Source: Symsagittifera roscoffensis
Lineage: Eukaryota > Xenacoelomorpha > Acoela > Convolutidae
Length of the DNA: 64,000 bases
Assembly (NCBI RefSeq): GCF_963678635.1
Contig: NC_087067.1
Span: forward strand, 31,906,401-31,970,400
Direction of reading: 5' to 3'
Part shown: one piece after another, positions 58,799 to 64,000 of the stretch
Layout of the letters: each line of letters opens with the position of its first letter
Position numbering within the stretch: position 1 is the stretch's first letter
Program-made: the position numbers and the translations under genes
Notes under the pieces: generated by a model
The model's input: the letters and a program-made list of their open reading frames with translations, nothing else
Database searches by the model: none
What the model was told of the DNA's origin: nothing

Positions 58799-59379
58799 TC
58801 AATGTTCCATCTCCTCCTTCTGCGACATTGACTCCGCACTTTCAGTCTCTCTGTCTTGCAACACGTCGGTAGCTATTCTGACGCTGTTGGAAGCAGTCTT
58901 CCAACACTTCTGCTCTTCTACTCTTTGCTTACAACAAGGTAGAGGATCAACATTAGATTCTCTGTTTCGACAGAAGCTATTGTGAAGACACAACGTCATG
59001 TTTCTCTCCAAGTCTTCCTTCAACATTCCCTCCTTTTCCCTTCCGTCACATTCACTTGTTCTAGAAGTTCTCTTCACGGCGGTGGTCACTGCATTCCGAT
59101 GAGTTACAAAATCTCGCTTGAAAGTTCACACTCCGATGTCCAGCCGATGTCATTTCCTGAAACATTCTCCTCAATCCAGGCCTAGGCTTGGTGGGCAAAG
59201 GCATCTCACCTGGTTGGTAGGTTCTCGAACTTCCCAATCCAGGCTCGTTCGCCAAGTCACTCCCTGAGAGAGCCCCGTTTCTCCACCTAATTACCCTCAT
59301 GTTCAGGCGCTCTAATATTCCTCTTTCTCCGTATGCTGCCATCAAAAAGACTTCCGTGGGGCGGTCCCCCGGTTATCAT
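58799..59379 (-). pseudogene. last frame(s) of element D, broken
   Basis: Reading starts with an ATG at 59377-59379 that overlaps the TGA of the preceding 53-codon frame (ATGA). That frame closes after about 30 codons. The frames 59061-59345 and 58799-59089 then continue the open sequence in shifted registers. The products are basic and have no recognisable domain. A small C-terminal accessory protein broken by frameshifts is the simplest reading. Confidence 0.4.
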
Positions 59380-59537
59380 GCCCCCAAGATGTTTGTTAAG
59401 GCGGCCAGCAACATGACTACCTCTGGGTCCTCCAGAGCGAAGTCTCGATCCATCAGCCGACGATAGATCGCATCTATCATCGGTCCTACGTATGCCTCTG
59501 CCAGGTCCATGTAATCATTCAAATCAAAGTTGTCCAT
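59376..59537 (-). CDS. 53-codon acidic frame in element D
   Basis: It starts with ATG at 59535-59537 (MDNFDLNDYMDLAEAYVG) and ends with TGA. It is acidic and predicted helical, with a Leu-rich end. The stop overlaps the ATG of the next frame by ATGA, an arrangement compatible with reinitiation. No function is known to me; it may be part of a longer split frame. Confidence 0.4.
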   Translation of the reverse strand: MDNFDLNDYMDLAEAYVGPMIDAIYRRLMDRDFALEDPEVVMLLAALTNILGA

Positions 59538-59923
59538 GTTCTTTCGGATTCGATTCTTTTATCAGTTTGATGAATTGAAATCAAGTGAATGATTAAATGA
59601 TCAGTCAGGATCTAGAAAAGAGGTCGCGAATATCACATTTGTCAACTTTACACTAATTTTATATTGACAATTATTTAAAACAGTCAGATAAAAACATTTT
59701 GATCCTAAAATTTATTAAATTCAATTCGTTGCTAAAATTTTGTAATTCGACCTAAGAATGGACAGTCCAAACTTCGGATCTATTCCTAAGATCGTCATTC
59801 GGTTATTCATGGTCACTAATTCTTTGTTACCCAGGGTCTTAATTATAAAGCACATAACATGACATAACACACATATCACACACAACACTTTTAGTATGTC
59901 GCCTTCCTGCATGCAACCTAAAC

Positions 59924-60500
59924 TTAGCCTATACTTAAGTAATTTTTCTTATGTATGTATAATTGTATGTTAGTATCAGAGAAGATTACGTGTATCAGTG
60001 CATACAACTCCGGTGGATGCAGTCGTCCTCGGTTCGGATCGTACACTGGAAGCGCGAGTTCTTTCACTTCCCTTTCCACAAGGAAGTCTCTCAATCTCGT
60101 CAAGGACAAGACTAGTTTTTCCGGGTCCACGTGCCGCTTCTCCGTCGCCCTCGTCACCAAGAAGCATAAGTACTTTCCCGGTATCTGCGACGCCGCCGGA
60201 GGCAAAGCTGCTACGCCTCCTATTCCTGGCCTCTGCTTCCAAAGGAATTCTATGTTTTTATATTCTCTCTCAAAATCCACTGCTAACACTGTCTTAAGAC
60301 TCATGTCTGCTGTGATCGCTATCGCAAATGTTCTACTCGTGAGTATAAAATCACTATCTGTCAACGTTATGCTACTTGAGTATTCATTTGGTAAGTTAAA
60401 ATATGACTCAACTACTCTCCCTATGTCCGGTTTCTTAGGGTCCTCACCTGTTTCTGCTTCTAGATCGCCTGTTTCTCTTGCTAATTTTAATTTTTTTTGT
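59924..60500 (-). CDS. macrodomain-like accessory frame of element D (OARD1/TARG1 type)
   Basis: An open frame of about 190 codons lies downstream of pol. The first 45 residues contain a small repeat (RETGDLEAETGEDP) and look unstructured. From about residue 60 the run AVDFEREYKN, then RPGIGGVAAL, GKYLCFLVTRATEKRHVDPE, LTRLRDFL, LALPVYDPNRGRL and LIHVIFSDTNIQLYIH follows. This order of core strands, a bound-ligand Gly loop, Y-L-V-T-K/R, a helix and an L-x-x-P-x-x-D-P-N-x-G-x-L loop resembles macrodomains of the OARD1 (TARG1) group, which bind ADP-ribose and release it from proteins. No ATG is found before the domain: the first in-frame ATG is at the ADMSLK run, so the native start is lost, or lies in a spliced exon. 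The role in a retroelement is unknown; countering host ADP-ribosylation is a possible one. Confidence 0.65.
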
Positions 60501-60510
60501 TAACAAATGT

Positions 60511-61299
60511 TCAGTGTGGGTAAGTCCTACCCCCACTCCCCGGGCAAAAATATCCATCGACGTCGCCGTCGATCGCATACCAGATATAAAGTCGAGGTTG
60601 GTATCTCATGCATCCACGAACTACATCTTGAATCGTGACAATGGTCTCTTTTGGGTCCGACGTCATTTCGTTCAGCCATTCCAAGACACGCAATTTTGTC
60701 AAGTCTTGTTCATATGCCCACTGTTGCTCGTCGTCGAACTCTACCTCGGGCTTGGACCGGTCATCGACCCACTCCTCGTCGTGATCATCGATTATGTCAA
60801 TGTCCTGTGACACAGTTATTTCTTCTAAAACCATTACTTCTTCCACTATCTTCTTTAGATCTATCCTGTCCACTACGAAGTCGTCTCCGTAAGGATTATA
60901 TTTCTTCGTGAGTGTTAATTTGTCACTCTGTCGAGTCTGTATCGTAAATGGAAGATCCGGTTCAAAATTCTCGGGGACCTCCATTTGTTCGGGGTCTTGC
61001 CAGTCCTCCTCTGCCTAGGGTAAGGTTTCTTCATCTGCTTCGATCACTTCGTTGGGATCTAGGTCCAGTGGTGGACTTGTTCCTTCCTCTACGACCTCAT
61101 TTCTATCGTTCTTTTCCCTGGTGCCCTTCTCGTTGACCACACAAGCATGGTCCATCCTCAGATAATTTCCCTCTTCCATGTCTGCAGGTATACACCAGTC
61201 TTCTGTCGATGGATTGTGTGGCTTAATGTTCTCGTAGTGGGCGGCTCGGCCAGTATTCAGTCTAAAAAAGCGTCCCTCCTGGTGCACTTCCGTAATCAT
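60511..61299 (-). pseudogene. acidic C-terminal tail of element D Pol
   Basis: 61015-61299 begins with the integrase SH3-like end (FFRLNTGRAAHYENIKPH) and turns acidic. A TAG stop near 61017 interrupts it. 60511-60984 continues in the same style (NPYGDDFVVDRIDLKKIVEE, then a highly acidic stretch). The tail is about 250 residues long in total, unusual for a Ty3/gypsy integrase. Confidence 0.65.
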
Positions 61300-61319
61300 G
61301 AAGGGTCCCCTCCACTTTT

Positions 61320-62335
61320 TTAGGAGCTTTTTCGTTCCTTTCGGCGGTATGACGTTCTGAAATACCCATACATTCTGAAATACCTATAGGCTTTCTTATC
61401 GAATCTTTTCCTCTGCCTTGCCTGTGCCTGCTGAGTGTTCCGTCTATACAAGTCGTTTAACTCTTGTTGACGTCTAATCGCATCCCTTACATAGACTTGT
61501 GGTGATGTTTTCTTCCCCTTATACTCCGGGTAAAAGAAAGTCAAGGGCAAAGACTTCTCATGTCCAGTTTGCATCATGTGTGGACTAACTCCGGTGGTGG
61601 AGTTTTGCGGGTTTTTGTAAGCTCCCATTACCTGTGGAAGATATCTGTCCCATTGGTCGTGTACTTGGAACATTATACCCTCAGCATTGACACTAACGTT
61701 CTATTTTGCCTTTCCACTAAGCCATTCATCTGGGGATGGTATGTCGTGGAGTGGACCTGAGCCACCTGCGAACGTCGCATGAGCTCTTTCGTAAGTTCTC
61801 CCACGAAAGCTGTTCCGTTATTCGATATAAACGTCATCGGACAACCATGTCTTGCTATCCACGTGTTGATTAGGTGATCGCAAGACTCTTCTGCTGAGGC
61901 AGTTATGCAGGTCACGGCCTCTGCATACTTCGTGAAGTGATCTATCATGACTAAGACTTGATTATAACCACTGTCTGTCATGCATATCTTTTGGTGATCA
62001 ATCTGTACCACCTCGTTAAATTCAGATGACTCGATAGAGTGCAAGGGAAATCGCAACTTCCTTGGATCCTTGACCTGATGGCATGACAGACATGCTGTTA
62101 CGCACTTCCAACATGCCTTTTTCATTCCAGGCCACTCCAAGCGTTTCAGAATCCTCTGGTATACTTTGTCGATTCCCTGATGGCCCGTCTGATCATGTGA
62201 TCTGAATAAAAACTCTGTTTGATAGAGTTGCGGCAACACTATCGCATTATATTTGTACAGGACTTTGTCCTCTTCTCTTCTCTTGCAAGCCACGATCCCG
62301 TCCTTATTCAGATATACCCTTCCCTCGTTCTGCAT
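61320..62335 (-). pseudogene. integrase of element D, second catalytic Asp changed to Asn
   Basis: 61673-62335 is 220 codons long. Zinc-binding residues are HDQTGHQG and CVTACLSC; the first Asp is in VVQIDHQK and the Glu in LVERQNRT. The second Asp should be in FISxNGTAF, exactly 35 residues before the Glu, but the codon at 61820-61822 reads AAT (Asn) on the minus strand. After LVSMLRV the frame stops and the following part (61320-61673) resumes in another frame with YLPQVMGAY and SPHMMQTGHEKS. Near 61360-61388 an 18-bp tandem duplication (TTCTGAAATACC) disrupts the C-terminal region. The enzyme should be dead on both counts. Confidence 0.88.
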
Positions 62336-62346
62336 AAAGTACTGTC

Positions 62347-63186
62347 TCAGAATGCGTGTCTGTCTTCCTCCAGATCGCCTTTGTCCGGAGCTCCATTTTC
62401 AATCCACCGTTTCAGGTTGCTCGTCAAGCGGTCATTTCTCTGTGCTCTTAGTAGGTCCGAGAATCTGTATCTCGCCTTCAAGTACGTTTTCATGACCCTC
62501 ATCTGACTATTCATTTCATCTGGCTGATGCGTGTCATCTTCCATCTTAACGCACCAAATCTTCGCTAATGGTTGTGTTTCTTGTTTGAACGGTTGAAGAT
62601 CACTCCTGACTACCTCTCTTTGCGGCAACAAGCTTATCGAACGTTTCGATACTGCTATTGTTTCCAGATCATCTGCTGCGTTGTCAAAGACTCTTTCACC
62701 CGTTATGAGGTAGCTATCACTGTCAGGGTCTTGATATACCTCCCTATCTAGATCCCTTGCTCGAGTTTCCACTAATAGTGTGTGGATAGCTAGCTCTGAT
62801 GTCTGATCCTGAGCTCGAGTTCCGGTCTGAATAGGTGTCGATTCCTGAATTCCGGGAGTTGTCATCCATTGAAGAGTCTGCGATAGAGCACGTCCCCTCC
62901 TCCGGATCAGTTCTGTGCGTTCTTTGCATCTGTCTGAACTCCCCGGACAAAACTTTATTCTCCAGGTCCTGTTTCTCATCAGGAACTTTCTCATCTACAT
63001 CAGACGATCCGGACAAATTTTCTTGTCCCGGGTGTTGATTTTGAACTCGCCGGTTCTTCTCACTGTTCGTCTCCCCGGACAAAAAATCTTGCACCATGTT
63101 TCGTCAACCTTCTCACCCTCCTTATCCTGGTCCTCAAAGGTAACGGTTTTCTTTTGCGTATCTAAAAAGAGGCTGTTAATGTTCAT
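62347..63186 (-). pseudogene. long linker between RNase H and integrase of element D
   Basis: The frames 62995-63186, 62744-63097 and 62347-62994 together occupy about 840 bases. They code for hydrophilic Glu/Asp/Ser-rich sequence with repeated LSGE/PGQENLSG-like words and, near the end, YRFSDLLRAQRNDRLTSNLK just before the integrase. Frame changes occur at about 62990 and 63090. Such a spacer is much longer than in most Ty3/gypsy Pol proteins. Confidence 0.7.
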
Positions 63187-64000
63187 GCGAGAGAGTTCCT
63201 ACCCGGGTCCTTCTTGGATATAATCTTTATCTCGGCTGCTTTCTCTGCAGGTAACTCAGGATGACCTGGGATTGGATATCCAGACTTATCCAACCATTGC
63301 GTCAAGGGAAGCGCTTCGTAAGTCTCTTTGTCAAGAAACGAGAAACCTTCCTTGATTTCTGCCTGATTGGCTTGCTTCTGTTCCAATTTTTCAAAGAACT
63401 TGTTCTTCTTGCTGAGGCTGTCAGCATTCTGGTGTTTGTCACACATCCTGTGCTCAATTATCATGTGGTAGCCATCTAATCTCACTATTCATCTACCAAT
63501 ATAACTCTGATCCATCGAGTATGTCTTCAACCAGGATAACGCTCTGTTGTCCCCGCGTAACTTAAAGGGAGCGCTGCCCAAGTATGCGTGGTACTTTTCC
63601 ACAAATGTGACTACTGCAAACGTTTCTGCTTTCGGTGCACCATATTTCATCTCAGTGTCACTTAACACCTTACTGCCATATGCAATGGGACGGAGAACTG
63701 TTCATCCATTCCATTCCTGCTCCTGGTGCAGTATTCCTGAGATGGCTACTACTGATGCGTCTGTGCCAAGAACATACATGCTTTTTTCTGTAGGCATACC
63801 TAGCACTGGCGCTTCGCACAGTTCCCGCTTTATGTTCTCAAAGGCAGCTTGTGCTTCTTCGTTCCATTCGAACTTCTTTCCTTTGTTGCGCATTAGCTTC
63901 TGCATGGGATACACCTTGTCTGCACATCCTTTATGAACTCACGGTAATAATTGGCAAATCCTAGGAAGCTCATGAGTTGTGTGTCCGTTCTGGGAGCCTT
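63183..64000 (-). pseudogene. RNase H of element D, interrupted by two stops, runs off the window
   Basis: 63702-63914 has FEWNEEAQAAFENIKREL and the catalytic Asp in LGTDASVVAISGIL. A TGA follows directly after NG. The next open stretch holds AETFAVV (Glu) and RGDNRALSWLKTY (Asp), then a second TGA. 63183-63485 contains VRLDGYHMIIEHR and HQNADSLSKK, the RNase H C-terminal motif. Both stops are TGA at positions where Arg or Trp codons are usual. The reverse transcriptase lies beyond the right edge. Confidence 0.85.

Larger units (their letters stand above)
58799..64000 (-). mobile_element. Ty3/gypsy LTR retrotransposon D with macrodomain-like accessory frame (3' part)
   Basis: In minus-strand order: RNase H (from the right edge), a long linker, integrase, acidic tail, a macrodomain-like frame, a 53-codon frame and a further broken frame. 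Gag, protease and most of the reverse transcriptase lie beyond the window. The protein-level similarity to intact family members looks high and the breaks are few, so it is younger than A-C. It is from a different family than A-C and E. Confidence 0.88.

Noticed and set aside
59955-60503. Plus-strand frame of 182 codons
   Set aside because: It is the antisense of the macrodomain-like frame, which has recognisable motifs.

Overview
This is nuclear DNA of a multicellular animal, most likely an invertebrate. Evidence for this is a GT-AG intron, a TMEM272-like four-pass membrane protein gene, Ty3/gypsy and non-LTR retrotransposon remnants, a MULE/FLYWCH-type transposase remnant, small inverted-repeat elements and a long AT-rich satellite. 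No bacterial operon, CRISPR array, rRNA or convincing tRNA gene was seen. The species cannot be named from the sequence. Only two loci look like ordinary host genes; nearly everything else is repeat or transposon.

Layout: 1-5313 is a 78-bp satellite array running off the left edge, with one inverted monomer just beyond it (5364-5422). 5478-5920 is a near-palindromic foldback element. 6245-6730 is the first of three copies of a dispersed repeat (others at 19.8 kb and, inverted, 49.5 kb). 7.0-12.4 kb is decayed Ty3/gypsy element A (minus strand). 12.74-18.81 kb is a second Ty3/gypsy element B (minus) with both LTRs and a primer-binding site; it abuts a non-LTR reverse transcriptase fragment (18.83-19.37 kb). 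20.5-21.85 kb is a broken MULE-like transposase with a FLYWCH-like zinc finger. 23.0-23.9 kb holds three copies, in +/-/+ order, of a small element with polypyrimidine runs. 24285-25352 (minus) is an intact 355-residue TMEM272-like gene.

26119-49395 is the largest structure: a roughly 23.3-kb plus-strand LTR element E with matching LTRs, an apparent 4-bp target duplication (ATGC), a primer-binding site, gag, protease, reverse transcriptase, an integrase with an intact D,D35E spacing, and then a 10-kb tail made of two tandem copies of an Env-like glycoprotein gene plus a further gene of unknown function. All its genes carry breaks except one copy of the unknown gene, which is open over 411 codons.

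49.5-52.1 kb carries two inverted-repeat elements; one (50291-50755) has a perfect 10-bp flanking duplication, the size expected for MULE-type transposition. 52614-53699 (minus) is a two-exon gene for a charged, coiled-coil-like 263-residue protein that I do not recognise. 54.5-57.1 kb is a third Ty3/gypsy remnant C, of the same family as A. 58.8-64.0 kb is the 3' two thirds of a fourth Ty3/gypsy element D (minus), running off the right edge, with a long linker between RNase H and integrase, an integrase whose second catalytic Asp is Asn, and a downstream accessory frame resembling an OARD1/TARG1-type macrodomain. No functional cooperation between the host genes is visible; the retroelement genes within each element would have worked together in reverse transcription, integration and, for E, possibly envelope formation, but all copies here look inactive.
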